A stretch of DNA of 13,527 bases from an uncultured Rhodanobacteraceae bacterium (GTDB lineage Bacteria; Pseudomonadota; Gammaproteobacteria; Xanthomonadales; SZUA-5), in the NCBI GenBank assembly GCA_937928755.1, contig CALEZI010000149.1, positions 1-13,527 of the forward strand, written 5' to 3'. A program made the translations under genes and the position numbers. The notes below the pieces were generated by a model that saw nothing but the letters and a program-made list of their open reading frames with translations, was not told the DNA's origin and made no database searches. Positions 7,101-13,524 of this stretch are shown piece after piece (the stretch's first letter is position 1; the number at the start of each line of letters is the position of its first letter).

Positions 7101-7760
7101 TCAGAGCGCGCCGGCAGCTGTGCTGGCGCGCGCATTGCTGGCCGTGGTCACGCCTGCCAGTTCGGTCGCATAACGCTTTTGCAGCACGCCGACCCGTTGC
7201 ACGTAGACCTGCGTCTCCGCGTACGGCGGCACGCCGCCGAAGCGCAACACGGCATTCTCGCCAGCGTTGTAGCCGGCGGCCGCAAGTTCGAAGTCGCCGT
7301 CGAACATGTCCAGCAACATGCGCAGGTGCTTGACCCCGGCAGCGATGTTCTGGCCGGCGTCAAACGCGTTGTCGACCCCGTACATGCCCGCCGTACCCGG
7401 CATCAGTTGCATCAAACCCTGTGCGCCGACCGGCGACAGCGCTTCCACCCGGTAGGCGCTCTCCGCATGGATGATTGCGCGCACCATCGACTCGTCGACT
7501 TCGTTCAACCGCGCGGCCGTGGAAATTTCGTCCTTGAAGGCGACCACGTTGAGCCCGGTGGCGTTCCAGTTGACCTTGGAGTCGACCTTGCAGGCAGGGC
7601 ACGAATAGGTGCCGATGACTTTGGCCGTGACGCCTTTGGGGCGCACATTGGTGTAATTGACCACGCCATTCTTGTCAGTGAACTTGTAAATGTTCTGCGC
7701 AACGACCAGGGACGGCAGCGCCGTCAGCACCAAAGAGACGAACAGGAGGCGGAAATTCAT
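7101..7760 (-). CDS. Secreted SLT-domain lytic transglycosylase with N-terminal DUF4124
   Basis: The protein has 219 residues. The signal peptide (MNFRLLFVSLVLTALPSLVVA, cleavage near residue 21) sends it to the periplasm. Residues about 22-60 (IYKFTDKNGVVNYTNVRPKG) match the DUF4124 pattern and carry a CPAC pair (54-57). The SLT (Slt70/MltE-like) catalytic domain covers about 75-200: catalytic Glu100 in IIHAESAY, GLMQLMP (115-121), AAGYNAGENAV (161-171) and the late PPYAETQVYV. Expected reaction: non-hydrolytic cleavage of the MurNAc-GlcNAc bond of peptidoglycan, giving 1,6-anhydro-MurNAc ends. The ATG at 7760 precedes the signal peptide directly; the Shine-Dalgarno is poor. The gene converges on the hydroxylase and diverges from the peroxidase. 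Whether it serves cell-wall turnover or insertion of a secretion or pilus machine cannot be told from this context. Confidence 0.93.
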   Translation of the reverse strand: MNFRLLFVSLVLTALPSLVVAQNIYKFTDKNGVVNYTNVRPKGVTAKVIGTYSCPACKVDSKVNWNATGLNVVAFKDEISTAARLNEVDESMVRAIIHAESAYRVEALSPVGAQGLMQLMPGTAGMYGVDNAFDAGQNIAAGVKHLRMLLDMFDGDFELAAAGYNAGENAVLRFGGVPPYAETQVYVQRVGVLQKRYATELAGVTTASNARASTAAGAL

Positions 7761-8058
7761 GGCGAACGCAGGGCATCTCTCGGGAAGGGTTTGACAGTCG
7801 ACATCAACTCATGGCGCTAAGTTTCTGACAGATCGATGGGTTTTGGCTAGTGCCGTGCTCCGGGAATGTCGACGATTCCGGGGGCTGCCCATAGGCCGGG
7901 TCCGTCGCGTCCGTCGCATCCGTACTGCACCAGCTGGCCCTGCGGCCGACACGCGCGGCGCCCGGCGCTTTTCTGCCCTGGAAGGATCAGGCCTTCGTCT
8001 CCGCGTCTCGACAATCGATCCGTTAACATCGTTGCATGCCTTTTACCGGAGTTCTGTC
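7761..8058. other. Divergent intergenic region between transglycosylase and peroxidase
   Basis: This 298-base gap holds no gene I can support. It contains a perfect TTGACA at 7791-7796 on the plus strand, with only a poor -10 (GCTAAG, 7815-7820) at 18 bases. It also has a short tandem repeat GTCCGTCGC at 7900-7908 and 7909-7917 with a partial third unit ATCCGT at 7918-7923. A TAACAT hexamer (8024-8029) could be the -10 box for the peroxidase, with a leader of about 22 bases but no good -35. The plus-strand frame of the peroxidase is open back to 7843, but the codons there do not read like protein. Confidence 0.5.
8048..8051 (+). promoter_or_regulatory. Shine-Dalgarno fixing the peroxidase start
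   Basis: GGAG with seven bases to the ATG at 8059. It is one of only two clear ribosome-binding sites in the window and rules out the upstream in-frame extension to 7843. Confidence 0.7.
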
Positions 8059-8604
8059 ATGTCTTTACGCGCGTTGATCCTGGGTTCCCTGTTGCTGTGC
8101 GCCTTCGACGCATCGGCGGCCTGCAGTGCGCTGCTCGATCGCAGCTTCCGTCCGCTCGCCGACAAGACGCCGGTGAACCTGTGCGAACGGTTCGAGGGCA
8201 AGGTGCTGCTGGTCGTCAATACCGCCAGCAAGTGCGGCTTCACGCCGCAGTACGAGGGCCTGGAGAAGTTGCACAGCGAATACGCGGACAAGGGCTTCGC
8301 GGTCGTCGGCTTTCCGTCCAATGACTTCATGGGGCAGGAACCCGGAACCGAGGAACAGATCCGCGAGTTCTGCACGCTCACCTACGGCGTCGAGTTTCCG
8401 ATGTTCGAGAAAGTCAGCGTCAAGGGCGACGCCGCCGATCCGTTCTATCGCGAACTTGCGGCCAAAGGCGGCGGCGAGCCCGGCTGGAACTTCCACAAAT
8501 ACCTGATCGGCAAGAACGGCGAAGTGGTCAAAGGCTATGGCAGCCGGGTAAAACCGGACGCGCCGGAATTGCGCAGCGCAATCGAGGCGGCGCTGGCTGA
8601 GTAG
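8059..8604 (+). CDS. Exported glutathione-peroxidase-family (thioredoxin-type) peroxidase
   Basis: The protein has 181 residues. A signal peptide (MSLRALILGSLLLCAFDASA, about 1-20) predicts a periplasmic enzyme. The peroxidase fold shows the peroxidatic Cys59 in NTASKCGFTPQY, Gln93 in FMGQEPGT and Trp143-Asn144 in GWNFHKYLIG, which supply the usual tetrad. Cys105 in FCTLTYGVEFPMF is at the position of the resolving Cys in atypical two-Cys, thioredoxin-dependent members, so thioredoxin rather than glutathione may be the reductant. The common FPCNQF motif reads FPSNDF here, so the middle Cys is lost. Expected reaction: reduction of H2O2 and lipid hydroperoxides. The ATG at 8059 is chosen because GGAG (8048-8051) lies seven bases upstream and the signal peptide starts there. 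The unrecognised gene at 8620 converges 15 bases after the stop. Confidence 0.93.
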   Translation: MSLRALILGSLLLCAFDASAACSALLDRSFRPLADKTPVNLCERFEGKVLLVVNTASKCGFTPQYEGLEKLHSEYADKGFAVVGFPSNDFMGQEPGTEEQIREFCTLTYGVEFPMFEKVSVKGDAADPFYRELAAKGGGEPGWNFHKYLIGKNGEVVKGYGSRVKPDAPELRSAIEAALAE

Positions 8605-8619
8605 CCACCGCCGTTCAGC

Positions 8620-9042
8620 TCAGAGCAGCGCGCGGGTATCGACCAGATCCCAATCGGGCCGGCCATTTGGATCGCGCATCCACAGATTCATGAACCAGCG
8701 CTCGTTCTTGGTCGGCCAGAATTTCGGGCTGACCTCAAGTTCGATGTGGCCGTTGACGCTGTGCGCCTGCCCGTGCCACTGCTCGTGAACCGGCGGACTG
8801 GTCGCAAGATCCAGTCTGAGCAGCCAGTCGATCATGGGTCGGTGACCGAAACGTGTACTGAGTTCCACGTTCACCGACAGGATCTGGCCGCTAAAGTCGA
8901 CCGATGCATTGACCTGCAGGATCGACGGCATCGTGCGTGCCGATCGGGCGCTGGAGAACAGTTTCGTGGAATGGTCGCCTGCGAGCACTATGCGGGCCTT
9001 GGCACGGAGTGCGGCGATGAAACCCCATCCGGCAGGCAACAT
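8620..9042 (-). CDS. Unrecognised small soluble protein
   Basis: I do not recognise this 140-residue protein. It has no signal peptide, membrane helix or Cys-rich motif. Alternating hydrophobic stretches (RIVLAGDHSTKLF, ILQVNASVDFSGQILSVNVEL, HIELEVSP) suggest a mostly beta fold. The C-terminus is Trp/Asn-rich (FWPTKNERWFMNLWMRDPNG, then RPDWDLVDT). Codon third positions stay GC-rich from 9042 downward, which supports coding and this start. Alternatives are ATG 8931 (103 residues), or ATG 9144, which would overlap the radical SAM gene by 56 bases. No start has a clear Shine-Dalgarno. It lies 46 bases behind the radical SAM gene on the same strand and may be its operon partner. A perfect palindrome (9050-9061) sits directly upstream of the chosen start. 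That it is a real gene is likely; its function is unknown. Confidence 0.6.
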   Translation of the reverse strand: MLPAGWGFIAALRAKARIVLAGDHSTKLFSSARSARTMPSILQVNASVDFSGQILSVNVELSTRFGHRPMIDWLLRLDLATSPPVHEQWHGQAHSVNGHIELEVSPKFWPTKNERWFMNLWMRDPNGRPDWDLVDTRALL

Positions 9043-9049
9043 GCACCCA

Positions 9050-9061
9050 TTTGTCGACAAA
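9050..9061. promoter_or_regulatory. Perfect 12-base palindrome TTTGTCGACAAA
   Basis: This is an exact inverted repeat in the 46-base gap between the radical SAM stop (9089) and the start of the small gene (9042). Its shape and place would suit a dimeric regulator site, but with only 12 bases and no second copy it may be chance. Confidence 0.3.
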
Positions 9062-9088
9062 CGTTGCAGCCGTCCCGTCAAACGGTGA

Positions 9089-10615
9089 TCAAGGCTGCAG
9101 ATGACGCGCCTGGCGGGTTGGTGTGCTGCCGGTGTTGCGCGCACGCGGTGGCGGCAGCACCACGTCGCTGGCTTCGAAAGCGAGTCGGCTGCGCCCTCCG
9201 GCGCCGCGATAGTCGTCGATCAGTGCCTGCGCAAATGGCCCTGGGCAGGTATCGACTTGCGACAGATACGCGTGCAGCAGATTGACCAGGCGCTCGTGGG
9301 CCAGTGCATGAGTCTGACCGGTGCGCTGGTAAAGCCAGTCGGCGAATGCCAGAAATTGGTCAAAGGGTCTGCCGCCGAGCAGCAGCGGCAAGGTCTGCTT
9401 GAACCGACCAGAATTGGCGACCAGATCCCAGTAACGGGCGAAGCGGCTGAGGCGCTGCATGGTTGCAAAGTCGATCCGATCGGTCGACAGGATCTGGTAC
9501 GGTGGGTCGGGCGAAAAGCGCAGGTCGAAATCGTTTGTGTGCCTGGCTATGGGTGCGCCACGCAGACGTTTGAGGATGCCGAACTGGATCTCGTGCGGAT
9601 TCAGCGCCACCAGTCGATCGAATCCAGCGGCGAAAGTGGCGACATCCTCGCCCGGCAGTCCAGCGATCAGGTCGACATGCAGGTGCGCGTTCGAATGCCC
9701 ACGCAGCCAGCGCAGATTGGCTTCGGCGACCGCGTTCTTCTGCCGCCGGGAAATGCGCGACTGCACCAGCGGATCGAAGGTCTGGATGCCGATCTCGAAC
9801 TGCAGTGTGCCCGGCGGGAACTTGACGATTGCCAGTTTCAGTCGTTCCGGCAAATGATCCGGTATCAACTCGAAATGGATGAAGGGCGGGTCGTCTGGAC
9901 GCTCGGCAATCTTCGCCAGGAAATAGTCGAGAATTGCCAGCGACGCCTCAACCTTGAGATTGAACGTGCGGTCGACGAACTTGAACTGGCGGGCGCCGCG
10001 TTGGTACAGCGCTTCGAGCTGGTCGATGAAAGGCTGCAGCGGAAACGGCCATGCTGTCTGGTCGAGTGCCGAGAGGCAGAATTCGCACTTGAAAGGGCAC
10101 CCGCGCGAGGCCTCGACATACAGGTGCCGCTTGTCCACATCCTCGGCGGTGTACTCTGCGTAGGGCAGCGGCAGCGCTGCCAATGGCGGCTGCACGCCGG
10201 TGATGACCTTTTCCGCCGGTGGCACGCCGGCCAGCAGTTGTCTGGCCAACAGCGCGAAACTGACATCGCCCCAACCGGTGATGACATGATCGGCCAATGC
10301 GCAGATGCGCTGATCGGCAACCTCGTAGCTGACTTCCGGGCCGCCGAGCACGATCTTGACCTGCGGCGCGAGCAGCTTGAGCTGGGCAACGATCCGCGTG
10401 GTTTCCTCAACATTCCAGATGTAGACGCCGAAGCCGATCAGGCATGGATCTGCGCTCAGCAGTTTCTCGACTATTTCCTCGGTCTTCTGGCCGATGACGA
10501 ATTCGACGATGCTGCTGCGATGATGGAGTTCGCCGAGGTTCGCCCGCAGGTAGCGCAATCCGAGCGATGCGTGGGCGAAGCGCGCATTGAGCGTGGTCAG
10601 GATGATGTCGGTCAT
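9089..10615 (-). CDS. Cobalamin-binding-domain radical SAM protein, DUF4080 type
   Basis: The protein has 508 residues. Residues 1-130 form a Rossmann-like B12-binding domain (IILTTLNARFAHASLGLRYL at the N-terminus, GFGVYIWNVEETTRI, IVLGGPEVSYE at 88-98, ITGWGD). The usual DxHxxG base-off cobalamin motif is not seen. The radical SAM barrel starts at about 165 with the 4Fe-4S triad CPFKCEFC (Cys173, Cys177, Cys180; CX3CX2C), preceded by YVEASRG. IHFELIPDHLP, LQFEIGIQTF and HLHVDLIAGLPGED are typical later barrel strands. The last 130 or so residues match the DUF4080 region found in this subfamily. Members are presumed SAM-radical enzymes, perhaps methyltransferases or thiolases; the substrate is not known. 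The ATG at 10615 is chosen because MTDIILTTLN begins the first beta strand. The gene diverges from the hybrid kinase and precedes the unrecognised 8620 gene. Confidence 0.92.
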   Translation of the reverse strand: MTDIILTTLNARFAHASLGLRYLRANLGELHHRSSIVEFVIGQKTEEIVEKLLSADPCLIGFGVYIWNVEETTRIVAQLKLLAPQVKIVLGGPEVSYEVADQRICALADHVITGWGDVSFALLARQLLAGVPPAEKVITGVQPPLAALPLPYAEYTAEDVDKRHLYVEASRGCPFKCEFCLSALDQTAWPFPLQPFIDQLEALYQRGARQFKFVDRTFNLKVEASLAILDYFLAKIAERPDDPPFIHFELIPDHLPERLKLAIVKFPPGTLQFEIGIQTFDPLVQSRISRRQKNAVAEANLRWLRGHSNAHLHVDLIAGLPGEDVATFAAGFDRLVALNPHEIQFGILKRLRGAPIARHTNDFDLRFSPDPPYQILSTDRIDFATMQRLSRFARYWDLVANSGRFKQTLPLLLGGRPFDQFLAFADWLYQRTGQTHALAHERLVNLLHAYLSQVDTCPGPFAQALIDDYRGAGGRSRLAFEASDVVLPPPRARNTGSTPTRQARHLQP

Positions 10616-10621
10616 TGCGCG

Positions 10622-10627
10622 ATTATG
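10622..10627 (-). promoter_or_regulatory. -10-like box six bases before the radical SAM ATG (possible leaderless start)
   Basis: On the minus strand CATAAT (five of six -10 consensus bases) ends six bases before the ATG at 10615. If used, transcription would begin at or next to the A of the ATG and give a leaderless mRNA. This fits the absence of any Shine-Dalgarno. No good -35 is seen at 17-18 bases. Confidence 0.35.
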
Positions 10628-10831
10628 CGGGCAAGTTGGTGCGCACCATCGGTGATGTGCTTCCGAAGCGGCGCGCACCGAGAGTCATCTCGCAAAAAAT
10701 GGGGCAGGGGCCGAAGCTTGCGACCAACCCCGGATCATGGCGTGAGCTGGGTCGGGTCGGATGCACGAAGTTGCGCCCCCGACGCGATGGGGCGGGAACC
10801 TGCCACAGAGACCTGATGGCCAATGAATTGA

Positions 10832-10859
10832 TGAACAATCGGTTGCAATTCGTTAGACT
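10832..10859 (+). promoter_or_regulatory. Candidate promoter for the hybrid histidine kinase
   Basis: TGAACA (10832-10837) and TAGACT (10854-10859) are 16 bases apart, each with four of six consensus bases, in the most AT-rich part of the 284-base divergent gap (10616-10899). A start site near 10866 gives a leader of about 34 bases and would exclude the in-frame ATGs at 10816 and 10831. Nothing else stands out in this gap. Confidence 0.3.
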
Positions 10860-10888
10860 TTCGATCCACAGCACATCTTTGCGGCGGC

Positions 10889-10892
10889 AGGA
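10889..10892 (+). promoter_or_regulatory. Shine-Dalgarno supporting a GTG start for the hybrid kinase
   Basis: AGGA (within AGGAAG) is seven bases before GTG at 10900. The GTG start places the signal peptide at the very N-terminus, which upstream ATG starts would not. Confidence 0.6.
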
Positions 10893-10899
10893 AGATCCG

Positions 10900-13323
10900 G
10901 TGACGCGTCAGCTTGGACAGCACTGTTGCGCCTGGTTTGCGGCGCTGCTCACGCTCGTTTTGCTCCTGGCGACAGCGCCACTGTGCGCGCAGGAGGCCCT
11001 GGCGGTCGACGATCCCGGGTCAGAACTGCCGCGCCACGCGTTGGAGATACGTGCGCTGTCCGAGCCCGCCAAAGTGCTCGAACTGATTCCCGAGGCACTC
11101 AGCGACGCCGCGGCGAAAGGCGACGCGCGGCAGCTCGCGCTGCTGCATCTGGCCAACGCCAATGCCTGCCGCATGATCGCCAACTGGCCTTGCCAGCGCG
11201 GTGCCGGCGTGCGCGCTCAGGAGCACGCGGAAGTTGCCGGCGAGCCCATTCTGGTGATGCGCGGTTTGATTGCGGAGGCGCGCGCGAGCATTTCGCTGCA
11301 GGACTATGCCCGCGCCGAGCGGGTTTTGGGGAATGTTGCAGCCCGCCTGCAGCGCGTACCGTCGCCCGAACTGGCTGCGGACATGGCACTGGCCTACTCA
11401 TCGTTGAGTCACGTGCTCGGCAAGCACCAACTGGCGCTCGAGTACGCCAACCGTGGGCTGGCCGAACTGGCGCCCGGCAAGTCATTGCCGATGCGCGTGC
11501 GCCTGATGCGCAATCGGGCGCGGTCGTTATCGCTGCTCGGCGACATGCAGGCAGCCCGCGGCACGCTGGAAGAGGCCATGCGCGTGGCCGAAAGCGTGCG
11601 CGATCCCAAGCTGCGTGCGGAACTGCATCTCGAAGCGGCACGCATGGCACGCGCCGGTGGGGATCACGCAGCGGTTACCCGCAATACCGAACGCGTACTC
11701 GGCCTGGCTGTCGATCTGAACAACTCGCAACTGGCCGGCATGGCTCGCGAGGTGCTTGGTTTGAGCGCGATCGATGCCGGCGACCGCAACGCGGCCGAGC
11801 GCGAACTGCAGACGGCGAGCCAACTGTTCGCCTCGCTGGGCCTGGTTAGGGACGAACTCCGGATATCGCGCGAACTGATCCGCGTGCGTCTCAAGTTCGC
11901 TGCGGACGTGCCTGGCTGGAGCAGCCTGGTGGCCCGCATGCTCGAGCTGGAAGCCGAAGTCTCCAAGAGTGAACGCGCGATGGCGTCCGACGACTTCGAT
12001 GCCAGACTGTTGTACGCCGAGCAGGAACTCGACCTGGTTCGCCTTGAGAGCGAAGCACTGCTGGCCCGAGAGCGCGAGCACGCCTTCACCCAACGCAACC
12101 AGTTGACCGCATTTCTCGTGCTGCTCAGCGTCGCCATGCTCATCGGAATGGCGGTGTTCTTCGTTTATCAGCGGCGAACAAATCGGCAGCTGCGTTTCGC
12201 CCTGGATGCGCGTTTGCGCGCGCTGACCCAGACCAGCCACGAACTGCGCAATCCGATCAGCGGCGTGCTGGGCTTGTCCGAACTGTTGCTGGCGTCGGCG
12301 ATAACCCCGGCGCAACGCAGCATGATCGAGGCCATCCACAGCGCCGGCTCGACCATCGAGAAACTGGCCCAGGATCTGCTGGACCGCGGGCGCATCGAAT
12401 CAGGTCGTCTCAGCTTGTCGATGCACCCGACCGGATTGCAACTGCTGGCCGAAAGCGTGCATCAGTTGCATCTGCCCCGGGCACGCGAGAAGGGCCTGGA
12501 GCTGGTGCTGAATGCCAGTCCTGATTTGCCGGAGCTGGTCATGGTGGACGCCGAGCGACTGCAGCAGGTACTCAGCAACCTGATCGGCAACAGTCTCAAA
12601 TTCACCGATCGCGGGCAGATCGTCTTCAGCGTGACCACGCGGGCACGTTCGAACGATGGGCGGATCCGCGTCGGTTTCGAAGTTCGCGACACCGGTCCAG
12701 GCATCGAGAAGGACGAAATTGCGTCCCTGTTCGAGCCCTTCGCCAAAGGCAGGGCGGGACAACGCCACCGAGCGGGGGCGGGTCTTGGCCTGTCCATCTC
12801 CGCCGACCTGGTGCGTCTGATGGGAGGTGAAATCGAGGTCGACAGCAAACCTGGACAGGGTTGCAGCTTTCGCTTCGAGCTCAAGCTGGCGGTGCGTGCA
12901 CCCGACAACTCGATGGTCGATGCCAACTCGGTTGCCCAGGGTGCCGGCCTCAAGGTACTGCTGATCGATGATGATGAAGATGTGACTCTGGCCCTCAGCA
13001 GTCAATTGGCCGTGTTGGGATGCACGGTCGAGCAGGCGTCATCGTCGCAGGCTGCGCGGGCGCTGGTGGCCGCGCGACATTTTGATCTGCTGCTGCTCGA
13101 TGTCGAACTGCCCGATGGTCAGGGACCCGATCTGGCGCGGACGCTGCGTGCCGCCGAGCCGAACATGCAGGACTCGCGAGTGGTCATCGTGTCCGGCCAC
13201 CAGGCACCGCCGACGCTGCCACCCGGCATTGACGAATGGTTGACCAAGCCGGTGTTGCTGGACCGTCTGAACTCGTTGCTGGCAAGGACACGCAGGGACA
13301 GCGTGCTCGAGCACGCAGCGTGA
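10900..13323 (+). CDS. Hybrid sensor histidine kinase with TPR-like periplasmic sensor and C-terminal receiver
   Basis: With the GTG start the protein has 807 residues. A signal sequence (about 9-30, ending LCA/QE) is followed by a long helical region (about 31-390) of degenerate TPR-like hairpins, for example SLSLLGDMQAARGTLEEAMR, which should be the periplasmic sensor. One membrane helix spans about 404-425. Next come the HisKA domain with phospho-acceptor His447 in TSHELRNPISG, and the HATPase domain: N box NLIGNSLKF (560-568), G1 DTGPGI (597-602), FEPFAKG and G2 GAGLGL (626-631). The receiver has the acidic triplet LLIDDDED, phospho-acceptor Asp734 in LLLDVELP, then VIVSGH and the conserved Lys in TKP. 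No HPt or output domain is present and no response regulator is adjacent, so the phosphorelay partner is elsewhere. An in-frame extension to 10615 is not supported. Confidence 0.94.
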   Translation: MTRQLGQHCCAWFAALLTLVLLLATAPLCAQEALAVDDPGSELPRHALEIRALSEPAKVLELIPEALSDAAAKGDARQLALLHLANANACRMIANWPCQRGAGVRAQEHAEVAGEPILVMRGLIAEARASISLQDYARAERVLGNVAARLQRVPSPELAADMALAYSSLSHVLGKHQLALEYANRGLAELAPGKSLPMRVRLMRNRARSLSLLGDMQAARGTLEEAMRVAESVRDPKLRAELHLEAARMARAGGDHAAVTRNTERVLGLAVDLNNSQLAGMAREVLGLSAIDAGDRNAAERELQTASQLFASLGLVRDELRISRELIRVRLKFAADVPGWSSLVARMLELEAEVSKSERAMASDDFDARLLYAEQELDLVRLESEALLAREREHAFTQRNQLTAFLVLLSVAMLIGMAVFFVYQRRTNRQLRFALDARLRALTQTSHELRNPISGVLGLSELLLASAITPAQRSMIEAIHSAGSTIEKLAQDLLDRGRIESGRLSLSMHPTGLQLLAESVHQLHLPRAREKGLELVLNASPDLPELVMVDAERLQQVLSNLIGNSLKFTDRGQIVFSVTTRARSNDGRIRVGFEVRDTGPGIEKDEIASLFEPFAKGRAGQRHRAGAGLGLSISADLVRLMGGEIEVDSKPGQGCSFRFELKLAVRAPDNSMVDANSVAQGAGLKVLLIDDDEDVTLALSSQLAVLGCTVEQASSSQAARALVAARHFDLLLLDVELPDGQGPDLARTLRAAEPNMQDSRVVIVSGHQAPPTLPPGIDEWLTKPVLLDRLNSLLARTRRDSVLEHAA

Positions 13324-13332
13324 GGGCAGCCT

Positions 13333-13359
13333 GTGGGAGCGGGCTCTGCCCGCGATCTT
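13333..13359 (+). repeat. REP-like palindrome, intact copy
   Basis: The 27-base unit starts GTGGGAGCGGGCTCTGCCCG and contains a perfect hairpin GCGGGC-TCT-GCCCGC (13339-13353). It begins ten bases after the kinase stop codon. The sequence type is very like REP elements of Pseudomonas and Xanthomonadales. A hairpin here could also limit read-through or protect the transcript end. Confidence 0.8.
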
Positions 13360-13375
13360 CATGGTTACTTGCAAA

Positions 13376-13402
13376 AAGATCGCAGACAAAGCTTGCTCTT
13401 GC
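13376..13402 (-). repeat. REP-like palindrome, decayed inverted copy
   Basis: Read on the plus strand, this 27-base segment aligns without gaps to the reverse complement of the REP at 13333-13359, with 19 identities and eight differences. All eight differences are transitions. Separated by 16 bases from the intact copy, the pair forms an inverted REP doublet (REPIN-like). Confidence 0.7.
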
Positions 13403-13442
13403 TGAACATCCAGTAACTCGTTGATTTTAATGCGCACTGAAT

Positions 13443-13524
13443 CCCTCTCCCCGCACGCGGGGAGAGGGTGTCACCGCAGGTGACGGGTGAGGGGGCTCAC
13501 CTGACGGAGCGATCGCTGCGTCAG
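13443..13524. repeat. Four-hairpin intergenic repeat element, running to the window edge
   Basis: Four stem-loops follow one another: CCCTCTCCCCGC with GCGGGGAGAGGG (13443-13454 and 13457-13468, a perfect 12-base match); GTCACC-GCA-GGTGAC (13470-13484); GGTGAG-GGGG-CTCACC (13486-13501); and CTGACG...CGTCAG (13501-13506 and 13519-13524), enclosing the inner palindrome AGCGATCGCT. The first part is of a type widespread between proteobacterial genes. The element may continue past the end of the window. Positions 13324-13527 contain no gene. Confidence 0.75.

Noticed and set aside
7843..8058. In-frame N-terminal extension of the peroxidase.
   Set aside because: Its Arg-rich sequence does not resemble the family, and GGAG at 8048 and the signal peptide fix the start at 8059.
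9101..10816. 571-codon open frame on the plus strand.
   Set aside because: It is antisense to the radical SAM gene, whose Fe-S and barrel motifs are unmistakable. The plus-strand translation has no recognisable domain.
10615..10899. In-frame N-terminal extension of the hybrid kinase by 95 residues.
   Set aside because: It would bury the signal peptide inside the protein and cover the whole divergent promoter region. A good Shine-Dalgarno precedes the GTG at 10900.
52..13323. A defence, toxin-antitoxin, phage or secondary-metabolite system spanning the window.
   Set aside because: No nuclease, toxin, integrase, NRPS/PKS or immunity-type domain is seen. The two kinases, two methyltransferases and the radical SAM enzyme are scattered on both strands with separate promoters, so no joint system can be supported.
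13333..13402. REP doublet considered as a rho-independent terminator of the kinase gene.
   Set aside because: The hairpin is strong but is followed by CGATCTTC, not a run of T. A repeat element explains it better, although it may still affect transcript stability.
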